From the NCBI GenBank assembly GCA_945860375.1, contig CAMAQR010000028.1, forward strand, positions 1-50,791: 50,791 bases of DNA. The letters run 5' to 3'. The notes under the pieces were generated by a model. That model worked only from the letters and a program-made list of their open reading frames with translations. It was not told where the DNA came from and did no database searches. Both the position numbers and the translations under genes were made by a program. Source of the DNA: Pseudorhodobacter antarcticus. GTDB lineage: Bacteria; Pseudomonadota; Alphaproteobacteria; Rhodobacterales; Rhodobacteraceae. Shown here one piece after another: positions 24,669 to 32,471 of the stretch. Within the stretch, counting starts at the first letter, position 1, and every line of letters begins with the position of its first letter.

Positions 24669-25442
24669 ATGAACGATGACCACTATCCCCCCCGCATGAT
24701 CGCGATGCTGGAAGCCATCTGGGGGGTCGGATTCCTGTCGCCGGGCGGCCCCGAAGAGGTCGCGCGGGTCATCGGTTCCCATGATCTGACCGGCAAATCC
24801 GTTCTGGATATCGGCTGCGGGGCGGGGGGTATCGACATGGCGCTCGTGCGCAATCACGGTGCCGGCTACGTCACCGGCCTCGATGTCGAAGACCCGGTCA
24901 TTGCCCATGCCCGCACGCTGATTGCCCGCGAGGGGCTGGAAGGCCGGATCGGTCTGGTCAAGGCGGCGCCCGGCCCGTTTCCCTTTCCGCCCGCCACGTT
25001 CGATGTGGTGTTCTCCAAGGACAGCATCATCCACATTCCCGACAAACACGCCCTGATGGCCGAGGTGTTTCGCGTGCTGAAGCCGGGCGGGTGGTTTCTG
25101 GCGTCGGACTGGTTGATCGGGACCGATCAGATCAGTCCGATGATGGCCGACTACATTGCCTCAGAAGGGCTGGATTTCGGCATGGCCACACCTGCGCGCT
25201 ATCTTGACGCCATGGCGGCCGCCGGCTTTGTGGATGGCACGGCATCCTCGCGCAATGCCTGGTACCGCCTGCGTGCCCGCGAAGAACTGGAGCGGCTGAA
25301 AGGCGATGTCGGGGCCGCCGCCGCCAAGGTGGTGGGACAGGATTTCGTCGACCAGAACATCGGCATCTGGAGCAAGATCATCCCGGTTCTGGACAGTGGC
25401 GAGCATTGCCCGACGCACCTCGCGGCCCGCAAGCCCGGTTGA
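24669..25442 (+). CDS. SAM-dependent methyltransferase (phosphoethanolamine N-methyltransferase-like)
   Basis: A 257-residue class-I methyltransferase. Motif I is VLDIGCGAGGIDMAL (about 42-56), and the stretch FSKDSIIHIPDKHALMAEVF followed by LKPGGWFLASDWL closely follows the pattern of phosphoethanolamine N-methyltransferases and related glycine/sarcosine methylases. ATG 24669 has GAAAGG upstream. It is the last gene of the operon and faces the convergent dipeptide-type ATPase gene. A methylase in a demethylation operon is unusual; it may act on a released amine, or reroute the one-carbon unit. The preferred acceptor is unknown. Confidence 0.78.
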   Translation: MNDDHYPPRMIAMLEAIWGVGFLSPGGPEEVARVIGSHDLTGKSVLDIGCGAGGIDMALVRNHGAGYVTGLDVEDPVIAHARTLIAREGLEGRIGLVKAAPGPFPFPPATFDVVFSKDSIIHIPDKHALMAEVFRVLKPGGWFLASDWLIGTDQISPMMADYIASEGLDFGMATPARYLDAMAAAGFVDGTASSRNAWYRLRAREELERLKGDVGAAAAKVVGQDFVDQNIGIWSKIIPVLDSGEHCPTHLAARKPG

Positions 25443-25477
25443 CCTGCAAGGGCCCGGCCCCGAACTGCCAGCCGTCT

Positions 25478-27277
25478 TCAGGCCGGAACCGCCAGAACCG
25501 ACGCAAGCAGGCTGCGGGTATAGGGATCCTGCGGGCGCGTGCACACCGCGTCAACCGTGCCGATTTCGATGAGACTGCCGTGGCGCAGCACTGCCACGCG
25601 GTCCGCAATCGCGCGCACGACGGCGAGGTCGTGCGAGACAAAGATGGCCGCCACATTGTGCCTGGCCGCCAGATCGCGGATCAGCGCAAGAACGGCGGCC
25701 TGCACCGAAACATCAAGCGCCGTGGTGATCTCGTCGCACAAAAGCAGGTCCGGACCGGCGGCAAAGGCGCGGGCGATGGCGACACGCTGACGCTCCCCGC
25801 CCGACAGTTGGGCGGGCCTGCGCTCAAGTGTCGCCGCAGGCAGGCGCACTTCGGCAAGCAGAGCCACGGCCTTGGCCCGGATATCGGCGCGCGGAACCTG
25901 ACCGTAAAGCCGCAACGGCTGGGCCAGCAGGTCGAGAACGCATTGCCGCGGGTTCAGCGACGCATCGGGATTTTGAAAGACCAGTTGAACGGAGCGCAAC
26001 TGCGCCAGCGGCCGGTTGACGGCGCGGGGGTGAAGGTCTTCGGCTGCCATGCCGCGCGTCAGCGTGATGCGACCCCTGCTTGGCACGGCCAGCCCCGCAA
26101 TCGCCCGCAGGATGGTGGATTTTCCAGACCCGGATTCGCCCACAAGACCGAGAACTTCGCCCCGATTCAAGGCAAAGCTGACCGCCTGGACGACAGACTT
26201 CGGTGCGCGATTGCCAAACCACCCTGTCTGGTCATACCCGACCGACAGCCCCTCGACGGCAAGGAGTGGCGCCCCTATGGCCGATGCAGCGTGGACAGGA
26301 CGCGCGGCCGGTGTGGAGCCCTTCAGGGGACGCAGGCAGGCAACCCGATGATCTTGGCCCAGGTGCGCCAGATCTGGTCGCGCCGCGCGACAGGCCGCGT
26401 CCGCAAAGGCGCAGCGCGGCGCAAAGCGGCAGCCGGGCGGCAGATGAAACAGCGAGGGTGGGCTGCCCTCGATTGGCAAGGGCAGGCCCGCCGTGTCGAT
26501 GCGCGGGATCGAGGCCACCAGCGCCCGCGTGTAGGGATGACCGGGGTGGGTCAAGACCGTGGCAAGCGGTCCTTCCTCGACCATCGCCCCGGCGTACATC
26601 ACGGCGATCCGGTCACACAGCCGCGCCAAAACGCCCAGATCATGGCTGACGCAGACCATGGCGACCTGTGCCCTCCCCCGCAGATCGGCCAGCAGATCAA
26701 GCAGAGCGGCCTGCGTTGTGACGTCAAGGCCGGTTGTCGGCTCATCCAGCAACAGGACTTCGGGCGCACCGGCCAAGGCCATGGCAATCGCCACCCGCTG
26801 CACCTGCCCGCCGGAAAGCTCGTGGGGAAAGCGGCGCGCGGCCACCTCTGGCTCTGGCAGTCGCACGGCACCCAGAAGCTCCAGCACCCGGGCCGCCCGT
26901 TCTGGTGCCGTCAGGGCCGTGTGCAGCATCAGCGCTTCGGCAATCTGCGCCCCAATGCGCCGACTGGGGTTCAGCGCTGTGCCGGGGTTCTGCGGAACAA
27001 AGCCAATCTTGCCGCCCCGCACCGATTCAAGTGCCGCATCAGATTGCCGGAGCATCGGCAGGCCGTTGAAACGGATCTCGCCCTGCATCGGCCGCAGACC
27101 CTGCCGGATCAGGCCCATCAGCGCCAGCAGAAGCGTGCTTTTGCCCGAACCCGACTCGCCAGCGATGCCAAGGCTTTCGCCCGGTTGCAGGGTCAGGGAA
27201 ACGTCATCGACGACCAGAAAACCCGCGCCGCCGATCGAGAGGTTTGCCACCTCCAGCACGGGCTGCGGCACCGTCAT
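25478..27277 (-). CDS. Dipeptide/nickel-type ABC transporter, fused double ATPase (DppD-DppF-like)
   Basis: A 599-residue protein joining two oligopeptide-family ATPase domains. The first has GESGSGKSTLL near residue 41, LSGGQVQRVAIAMAL and LLLDEPTTGLD, then the oligopeptide-type cysteine tail PPGCRFAPRCAFADAAC. The second repeats GESGSGKSTILRA, LSGGERQRVAIARAF and LLCDEITTALDVS. This fusion is common in alphaproteobacteria. It is the last gene of the minus-strand operon and overlaps the second permease start (ATGA). Note CDEITTALD in place of the usual CDEPTSALD in the second Walker B region, a mild deviation. Confidence 0.9.
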   Translation of the reverse strand: MTVPQPVLEVANLSIGGAGFLVVDDVSLTLQPGESLGIAGESGSGKSTLLLALMGLIRQGLRPMQGEIRFNGLPMLRQSDAALESVRGGKIGFVPQNPGTALNPSRRIGAQIAEALMLHTALTAPERAARVLELLGAVRLPEPEVAARRFPHELSGGQVQRVAIAMALAGAPEVLLLDEPTTGLDVTTQAALLDLLADLRGRAQVAMVCVSHDLGVLARLCDRIAVMYAGAMVEEGPLATVLTHPGHPYTRALVASIPRIDTAGLPLPIEGSPPSLFHLPPGCRFAPRCAFADAACRAARPDLAHLGQDHRVACLRPLKGSTPAARPVHAASAIGAPLLAVEGLSVGYDQTGWFGNRAPKSVVQAVSFALNRGEVLGLVGESGSGKSTILRAIAGLAVPSRGRITLTRGMAAEDLHPRAVNRPLAQLRSVQLVFQNPDASLNPRQCVLDLLAQPLRLYGQVPRADIRAKAVALLAEVRLPAATLERRPAQLSGGERQRVAIARAFAAGPDLLLCDEITTALDVSVQAAVLALIRDLAARHNVAAIFVSHDLAVVRAIADRVAVLRHGSLIEIGTVDAVCTRPQDPYTRSLLASVLAVPA

Positions 27278-28143
27278 TGCCCGGTCACCCGGCGGTTACG
27301 CTCGACCCCCGTGGCCCGCGCCCAAGCATCCACGGCAAGGTTCATCCCGATGACCAGCGAACTGAGCGCCACCATCGGCCAGATCAGCGCCCAGGGCGCG
27401 CGTTGCATGATGCCGCGGGCGTCCGCGATCATCTGCCCCCAATCCGGCGTGGGCGGAGCAACCCCCATCCCCAGAAACGACAGCGAACTGACTGCAAGCA
27501 GGATCCATGACCATTGCATGGCCCCTTGCACGGCAAGGCTGTCGCGGACATTCGGCAAAAGCTCGGTCATTGCGATGGACCACCGCGAATGGCCGCGCGC
27601 CTGTGCGGCCAGGACAAAATCCCGCGCCACGAAATCGAGTGCAGCCGCGCGCGCCAGATAGACCACCGACAGGCCATAAGAAAACCCCAGCACGGGCACC
27701 AGCGCCGCTGTACCGCTGCCCAAGGCAGCCACGAACAACATCACCAGCAAAATCCACGGAATCGACATCATCGCATCGACAAAACGCATGACGATGGCAT
27801 CCGTCCGCCCCCCGATCAGCGCCAGCAGTATCCCCACAGCCGAGCCCCAGACCATGGCGATCACCGTGGCAAGCGTTGCGATCAGCATCGCTTCGCGTCC
27901 CCCCAGCAGGGTCCGGCTGAACACGTCGCGGCCAAGCCGGTCGGTGCCGAACCAATGGGCAAGGGACGGCGATTGCAGCATGGCCCCTGCATTTTGCACA
28001 GCCGGATCTTGCGGCACGATCAGAGGGGCTGCCAGCGCCACCGCCACATGCAGCGCCACGATGATCATCCCGATCTGACCCGACCTTTGCGCCATCACAT
28101 CGCGCAACACGTGCGGCAGGCGATAGGTGCGGGCCACGCTCAT
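27274..28143 (-). CDS. Dipeptide-type ABC transporter permease (DppC-like)
   Basis: A 289-residue permease with six helices. The amino end carries AHWFGTDRLGRDVFSRTLLG, the well-conserved DppC/OppC opening before the first core helix, and the coupling loop AARGHSRW-like segment is at QARGHSRWSIAMTELLPN. GVAPPTPDWGQMIADARG near the C-terminus is another family mark. It overlaps the upstream permease stop by four bases and pairs with DppB-like and the fused ATPase. Confidence 0.9.
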   Translation of the reverse strand: MSVARTYRLPHVLRDVMAQRSGQIGMIIVALHVAVALAAPLIVPQDPAVQNAGAMLQSPSLAHWFGTDRLGRDVFSRTLLGGREAMLIATLATVIAMVWGSAVGILLALIGGRTDAIVMRFVDAMMSIPWILLVMLFVAALGSGTAALVPVLGFSYGLSVVYLARAAALDFVARDFVLAAQARGHSRWSIAMTELLPNVRDSLAVQGAMQWSWILLAVSSLSFLGMGVAPPTPDWGQMIADARGIMQRAPWALIWPMVALSSLVIGMNLAVDAWARATGVERNRRVTGQ

Positions 28144-29090
28144 CCGCGCCGTGCCCGGAGCCGGGGATTGAGCGCCAGCGCCAGCAGGTCCGCGCCCAGA
28201 TTGGTCAGCACATAGATCACTCCAAACAACAACGCGATGGCCTGAACCAGCGGCAGGTCCTGATCGGCCACGGCATCCACGGCCAGCCGCCCCAGACCGG
28301 GATAGTTGAAGACGCTTTCCACGATCACCACCCCGCCCAGCAGCCAGGCCATGGTCAGCCCGATGATGCTGATGGCCGGCAGGAGGGCATTGGGCACCAC
28401 ATGCTGCCAGATGATCCGCCGCCGCGGTACGCCTTTCAGCCGCGCCATCTGTACGAAATCGCCCTGCATCACCTCGATCACCGAGGCACGCACCATCCGC
28501 AGGATATGCGCCGCAAGGATGAAGGTCAGAGTGGCCGCCGGCAAGACCGAAGCCTTGACCAGATCAAGCGCCGGTGCCTTGTAGCCGATGGTCACCACAC
28601 CCGCCGCCCAGCCCAGCATGACCGAAAACACCAGAATCATCAGCGTGCCCGAGATGAATTCGGGCACCGTCATCGCAAAGATCGCGATCCCCGAAATCGC
28701 CATGTCCAGCGGCCCGTCCGGATTGAGCCCTGCCAGCACACCAAGCCCAAGGGCCAGCGGAATGCCGATGGCCGCCGTCACCCCTGCCAAAATCAAGGTA
28801 TTGCGCAGCCGCCAGCCGACAACTTCAGCAATCGGACGGTCGCGCTGCATCGAGATGCCAAGGTCGCCCTGCAGAACATCCGACGCCCAGCCGACAAACC
28901 GCCAAAGGACCGGCTGGTCAAGGCCCAGTCGGGTGCGGCAAGCCAGCAGCATGCTGTCCGACGCCCCCCGGCCCAGATTGGCGCTGCAGGCATCGCCCGG
29001 CATCAATTCCAGCGAAAAGAACACGACCACGGCAATGAACAGCAGGGTAACCAGCGCCAGAGCAATCCGTTCCAGCAAAAGCGCGGCCAT
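28140..29090 (-). CDS. Dipeptide-type ABC transporter permease (DppB-like)
   Basis: A 316-residue permease with the usual N-terminal helix, FIAVVVFFSLELMPGDAC, and the LGLDQPVLWRFVGWASDVLQ-type segment that follows in DppB proteins. The coupling loop is MARLKGVPRRRIIWQHVVPN, and FNYPGLGRLAVDAV is the conserved C-terminal mark. It starts 15 bases after the binding-protein stop. The pair DppB-DppC with class-5 binding proteins imports peptides, nickel, glutathione or modified sugars; the substrate is not determined. Confidence 0.9.
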   Translation of the reverse strand: MAALLLERIALALVTLLFIAVVVFFSLELMPGDACSANLGRGASDSMLLACRTRLGLDQPVLWRFVGWASDVLQGDLGISMQRDRPIAEVVGWRLRNTLILAGVTAAIGIPLALGLGVLAGLNPDGPLDMAISGIAIFAMTVPEFISGTLMILVFSVMLGWAAGVVTIGYKAPALDLVKASVLPAATLTFILAAHILRMVRASVIEVMQGDFVQMARLKGVPRRRIIWQHVVPNALLPAISIIGLTMAWLLGGVVIVESVFNYPGLGRLAVDAVADQDLPLVQAIALLFGVIYVLTNLGADLLALALNPRLRARRG

Positions 29091-29105
29091 GTCCCTGTGC
29101 TGCCC

Positions 29106-30587
29106 TTATTCGGTCAGGCTGACCAGATGCCAGCGGATGGAGTCTTCGTCCAAGGCAGGGATCCCGGTCACACGCGACGACAGCACGCGGCGCCCGTTTT
29201 CCTGAAAGGCGATAAGTGTGCCGCCTTCGTTGAACAGGATTTCCTGTGCCTGCACATAGAACCCCCGCGCCTTTTCGAGATCAAGCGTCGAACGCGCCTG
29301 ATCCAACAGACTGTCAAAGGCTGCATTGGCAAAGTGGCTTTCGTTCCACGAAGCCCCTGACCGGTAGGCCTCGTTCAGGAATTGGTCGGCGGGGCGCTGG
29401 CTCCACGAGGTGACGGCGTTCTTTTGCATCCAGACGTCGTCCCAATACCCATCCGAGGGTGCCAGCGTCAGCGTGACACGAATGCCGGCTTCGGCCACCT
29501 GCTGCTGATAGACTTCGGCATATTGTACCATGCCGGATTCCAGATCGGCGGTGAAAACCTCGATGTCGATGCCGTCGGGATAGCCCGCTTCGGCCAACAG
29601 CGCCTTGGCCCCGGCGATGTCCTGCGGGCAGTCAAGATTGGCGCGGAACGGATCGCTGGCCCCCACCGGAGTGTCACAAGTGACTATCCCGTTGCCTTCG
29701 CCGACCATCAACGCCAGCATTTCCTGGCGGTCCACAGCGATGCGCAGGGCCTTGCGGATGCGCGGGTCATCCAGTGGCGGCTGATTGCTCTGGAACGCGA
29801 TGCCGAACCAGCCCCCCGCCGGATAGCTTTGCACCGTGAAGTCGGGGTTGCCTGCAAAAAGCGGCTCCTGATCGCGGGTCAGGCCGTTGGCGTCGATCTG
29901 CCCGCCCAGCATCGCTTGATTGCGGGCCTCGGAATCGGGGATAGCGGTGAATTCGATCCCGTCGAGTTTCGGCGCGCCTTCCCAATAGGCGGCATTGGCA
30001 CTCAGGCTTGTTGTGCTTTCGGGATCAAAACTCTGCAGCTTGAATGGCCCGGTGCCGATCCCGAACGGCTCTGCCGCCCCTTCGGGCAACATCCGCACCC
30101 GGTAATCCATCAGCAACAACGGCAGGCCGGCGTGGGGCGACAACAATCTGATCTTGGCTGTCAGCGGATCAACGATATCGACCCCGTCGATGAAACCCAA
30201 AACGTCGGTCACAGCCGATTCCAGCGCGGGATCCTTGATGCGCTCCAGCGTGAACTTCACGTCCGCCGCATCAAAAGCGCTGCCATCGTGGAAGGTCACC
30301 CCCGGCTGCAGCGTCAGTGTCCATTCGGTGGCGGTGTCGTTTGCGGTCCAGCTCAGCGCCAGTTCCGGCGACGGGCGGCCTGCATCATCCTGACGGATCA
30401 AACGGCTGTAGATCAGGTCGTTGACTTCGTAAAACCGGTTCGCCGAAACAGGGTCAAGGCTTTCGCTGCCGCCAAAGCTCAGATCATTGGCCAGCCGCAA
30501 AAGGCTTTCCGCCGGTGCAGGACCTGCAATCGTCATAAAGATGACAAGCGGCGCCGCTAGCCGTGGGAGCGAGAAATGATCTGTCAT
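29106..30587 (-). CDS. Family-5 extracellular solute-binding protein (dipeptide/oligopeptide type)
   Basis: A 493-residue periplasmic protein with a signal peptide ending PAPAES after a hydrophobic LVIFMTIAGPAPA stretch. SBP_bac_5 marks are SLDPVSANRFYEVNDLIYS, WTLTLQPGVTFHDGSAFDAA, and FQSNQPPLDDPRIRKALRIA. It is the first gene of the minus-strand operon. Its start lies about 65 bp from the first of two PhoB-box-like repeats shared with the divergent EEP hydrolase gene, hinting at co-regulation. Class-5 proteins bind many things beyond peptides, so the ligand is open. A phosphorus-containing or amine compound would fit the neighbours. Confidence 0.88.
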   Translation of the reverse strand: MTDHFSLPRLAAPLVIFMTIAGPAPAESLLRLANDLSFGGSESLDPVSANRFYEVNDLIYSRLIRQDDAGRPSPELALSWTANDTATEWTLTLQPGVTFHDGSAFDAADVKFTLERIKDPALESAVTDVLGFIDGVDIVDPLTAKIRLLSPHAGLPLLLMDYRVRMLPEGAAEPFGIGTGPFKLQSFDPESTTSLSANAAYWEGAPKLDGIEFTAIPDSEARNQAMLGGQIDANGLTRDQEPLFAGNPDFTVQSYPAGGWFGIAFQSNQPPLDDPRIRKALRIAVDRQEMLALMVGEGNGIVTCDTPVGASDPFRANLDCPQDIAGAKALLAEAGYPDGIDIEVFTADLESGMVQYAEVYQQQVAEAGIRVTLTLAPSDGYWDDVWMQKNAVTSWSQRPADQFLNEAYRSGASWNESHFANAAFDSLLDQARSTLDLEKARGFYVQAQEILFNEGGTLIAFQENGRRVLSSRVTGIPALDEDSIRWHLVSLTE

Positions 30588-30652
30588 GGCGTTGCGTTTC
30601 CTGTATCACGGTCGGGTCGGTTTCGGATCACCCTTCCGCAGTCTTAGACCGT

Positions 30653-30716
30653 AGGATCGTGACGTTCGGATGACAAGGAATAGATCGCAGGATCGTGACG
30701 TTTGGATGACACGGAA
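30653..30716 (-). promoter_or_regulatory. Two near-identical 28-bp direct repeats with PhoB-box-like 7-4-7 pattern
   Basis: Copies at 30653-30680 and 30689-30716 differ at only two positions and are 36 bp apart. Read on the minus strand, each contains TTGTCATCCGAACGTCAC or GTGTCATCCAAACGTCAC, which is two 7-mers resembling CTGTCAT/C separated by four bases, the layout of a Pho box. They lie in the gap between the divergent binding-protein gene (start 30587) and the hydrolase gene (start 30753). Repeats are seen directly; PhoB binding is inference from the consensus. Confidence 0.55.
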
Positions 30717-30752
30717 CTGAGGGCTCTGACCTCGGCCATAAAGGGAAACACC

Positions 30753-31640
30753 ATGAAAATTGCGACCTACAACATTCAATGGGGCAAGGGGCAGGACGAG
30801 GTTGTCGATCTTGCCCGTATTGCCGCAACGGTCGCTGCAGCCGATGTGATTTGCCTGCAAGAGGTCGAGTGCAACTGGCGCGAGATGCCCGATTGCGATC
30901 AGGTCGCCCGCCTTGCGGCACTGTTGGCGGACCATCACGCGATCTTTTCGCCGACGGTTGATCTGCATGACCATCGCGGTTCCGGGCGGAACGGGCGGCG
31001 GCAATATGGCCTTATGCTGCTGTCGCGCTGGCCCATCTTGTCAACGCGGACGTTTCCCTTGCCCAAATACCCGGTGCTCGGAAGCCTGAATGACAGCTCA
31101 TGCCTGCAAGAGGCGGTGATTGCCCCGGGCGGGCGGGGGGTGCGCATCTACAACACGCACCTGAACTACCTGTCCCAGCGCCAGCGCGGCCTGCAGATCG
31201 ACGAGATCATGAAGATCATCGCCGATGCACCAAATCAGGGCGGCCCGATTGTGGGCCCTGGCGTTCCGGCAAGCGAATACGAGCAAGACTGGATCGCCGT
31301 GCGGCCCGAAGATGTGCCCGCCATGCCGGTTCCTGCCGTTCTGGTCGGCGATTTCAACATGCGGACCAATTCGCCGAACTATGATCAGATCGTGGGTGAG
31401 CGTGATCCCTGCTACGGCCGTCTGCCGGATCTGGCGCTGCTGAGCGATGCCCTGACCCAAGCGGGTCTGGCCGAAGACGAAGGCTCTACCCACCCCGAGG
31501 CCGATCCTCTTGGTTATCAGCGCATCGACCATATCTTTGTGTCGGGCGATCTGGCGGACAAGGTCAGCGCCGCCTGGATCGACAGTCAGGCGATTGGTTC
31601 AGACCATCAACCGGTGTTTGCCGAAATTGCTTTCCCCTAG
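30753..31640 (+). CDS. Endonuclease/exonuclease/phosphatase (EEP) family hydrolase
   Basis: A 295-residue Mg-dependent hydrolase of the DNase I/IPPase fold. All core motifs are present: MKIATYNIQWG (Asn), CLQEVE (metal Glu), IYNTHLNYLS (His), LVGDFNMRT (Asp-Asn), RIDHIFVS and GSDHQPV (final Asp-His). There is no signal peptide, so it acts in the cytoplasm. Families with this fold cut phosphodiesters in DNA, RNA, lipids or nucleotides. It is close in style to the alphaproteobacterial EEP proteins of unknown substrate. Downstream of the PhoB-box-like repeats and divergent from the importer, it might process a phosphodiester taken up by that system. ATG 30753 follows a weak GGGA ribosome site. 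Confidence 0.82.
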   Translation: MKIATYNIQWGKGQDEVVDLARIAATVAAADVICLQEVECNWREMPDCDQVARLAALLADHHAIFSPTVDLHDHRGSGRNGRRQYGLMLLSRWPILSTRTFPLPKYPVLGSLNDSSCLQEAVIAPGGRGVRIYNTHLNYLSQRQRGLQIDEIMKIIADAPNQGGPIVGPGVPASEYEQDWIAVRPEDVPAMPVPAVLVGDFNMRTNSPNYDQIVGERDPCYGRLPDLALLSDALTQAGLAEDEGSTHPEADPLGYQRIDHIFVSGDLADKVSAAWIDSQAIGSDHQPVFAEIAFP

Positions 31641-31659
31641 GGCGCATGATGTTTGCATT

Positions 31660-31700
31660 GCACCCTGACTGCAAGGGACATCAGCTTGCGGTCAGGGTGC
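31660..31700. terminator. Hairpin between convergent EEP and MOSC genes
   Basis: Stem GCACCCTGACTGC (31660-31672) pairs with GCGGTCAGGGTGC (31688-31700); one position is a wobble, with a 15-base loop. It is 20 bp past the EEP stop and 18 bp short of the MOSC stop, so it can end transcription from both sides. No long U run follows on the plus strand. Confidence 0.6.
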
Positions 31701-31717
31701 GAAAACCGCGCCTTTCG

Positions 31718-32263
31718 TCAAAGCCGGATGATGAGGTCTTCAAGGCTCACCTCTCCGTCCTGTTCGACCGAACAGTAAACCCCGCGCAAACGGCAGTCCG
31801 CGTGGGCGCGGGTCCAGTCATAGGCAGCCTTGCCCATGCGGACCTTCCACTTGGCGCAGCCTTCGTTCGGCTCGTCGCTGACGCGCAGCACAGCGGTGCC
31901 CGCACGAAGCAGCGTGCCAGTGGGCAGGTTTGCATGGCTGAGGTCAAGATCGCAGACGATGTTGTCGCCGGGGTGATTGCGCGGGTTCTTGTCGGGCCAG
32001 ACCAGATCCAGCACGCGCGACGACATGAGGCTGACCTGATTGCGCGGATCGGGACTGCCGTCAGCCAGCACCAGCCAGGGGCGTACGCCTTCTAAATCCC
32101 CCTCCACCCCGACGGCGCGGGTCAGGGTCAGCCGGTCGGGGAAACTGCGCTCATTCGGTTTGGGGCGCGCGCACAAAAGACGCACCGGGCCTTGGTCACG
32201 GGGGGCGGCCAAAACCTCGGACAAGGCAGCCGCCAGGGCTTCGGCCGAGACGAAATCGGTCAT
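31718..32263 (-). CDS. MOSC-domain protein
   Basis: A 181-residue MOSC protein, the fold of the molybdenum-cofactor sulfurase C-terminal domain and YiiM-like proteins. Marks are GVEGDLEG, NQVSLMSSRVLDLV, the PGDNIVCDLDLS segment and DEPNEGCAKWKVRMG, containing the conserved Cys that carries or transfers sulfur to the molybdenum cofactor in this family. The ATG at 32263 starts MTDFVSAEALAAALSEVL; longer readings upstream are non-coding. It lies alone, convergent with the EEP gene and separated by about 200 bp from the next minus-strand gene end. Its molecular role is not defined beyond the family. Confidence 0.8.
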   Translation of the reverse strand: MTDFVSAEALAAALSEVLAAPRDQGPVRLLCARPKPNERSFPDRLTLTRAVGVEGDLEGVRPWLVLADGSPDPRNQVSLMSSRVLDLVWPDKNPRNHPGDNIVCDLDLSHANLPTGTLLRAGTAVLRVSDEPNEGCAKWKVRMGKAAYDWTRAHADCRLRGVYCSVEQDGEVSLEDLIIRL

Positions 32264-32471
32264 GCGGTCACTCCAGTTGCAACAGAAGGGGTCAGGGGGA
32301 AGGTATTGGTTTTTGCAGTTCCGGCACGACGATTGCCCGGATGCTGGTGGCGCGCATCGCCGGAGAAGCAACTGACGGCACCTTCCGCGGGACGCGGCGG
32401 ACAGGTCCAGACCGCGCCAAAGACCGGCACGGCTGTGGCTGCAAGCCCTGAAAGCCCCCTGCCCCAGCGTG

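Noticed and set aside
25406..27661. A 751-codon plus-strand frame
   Set aside because: Antisense of the fused dipeptide-type ATPase, which has both Walker and signature motifs.
32264..32471. Possible small protein of 71 codons upstream of the MOSC gene
   Set aside because: Overlaps the MOSC start, lacks a ribosome site and has low-complexity composition.
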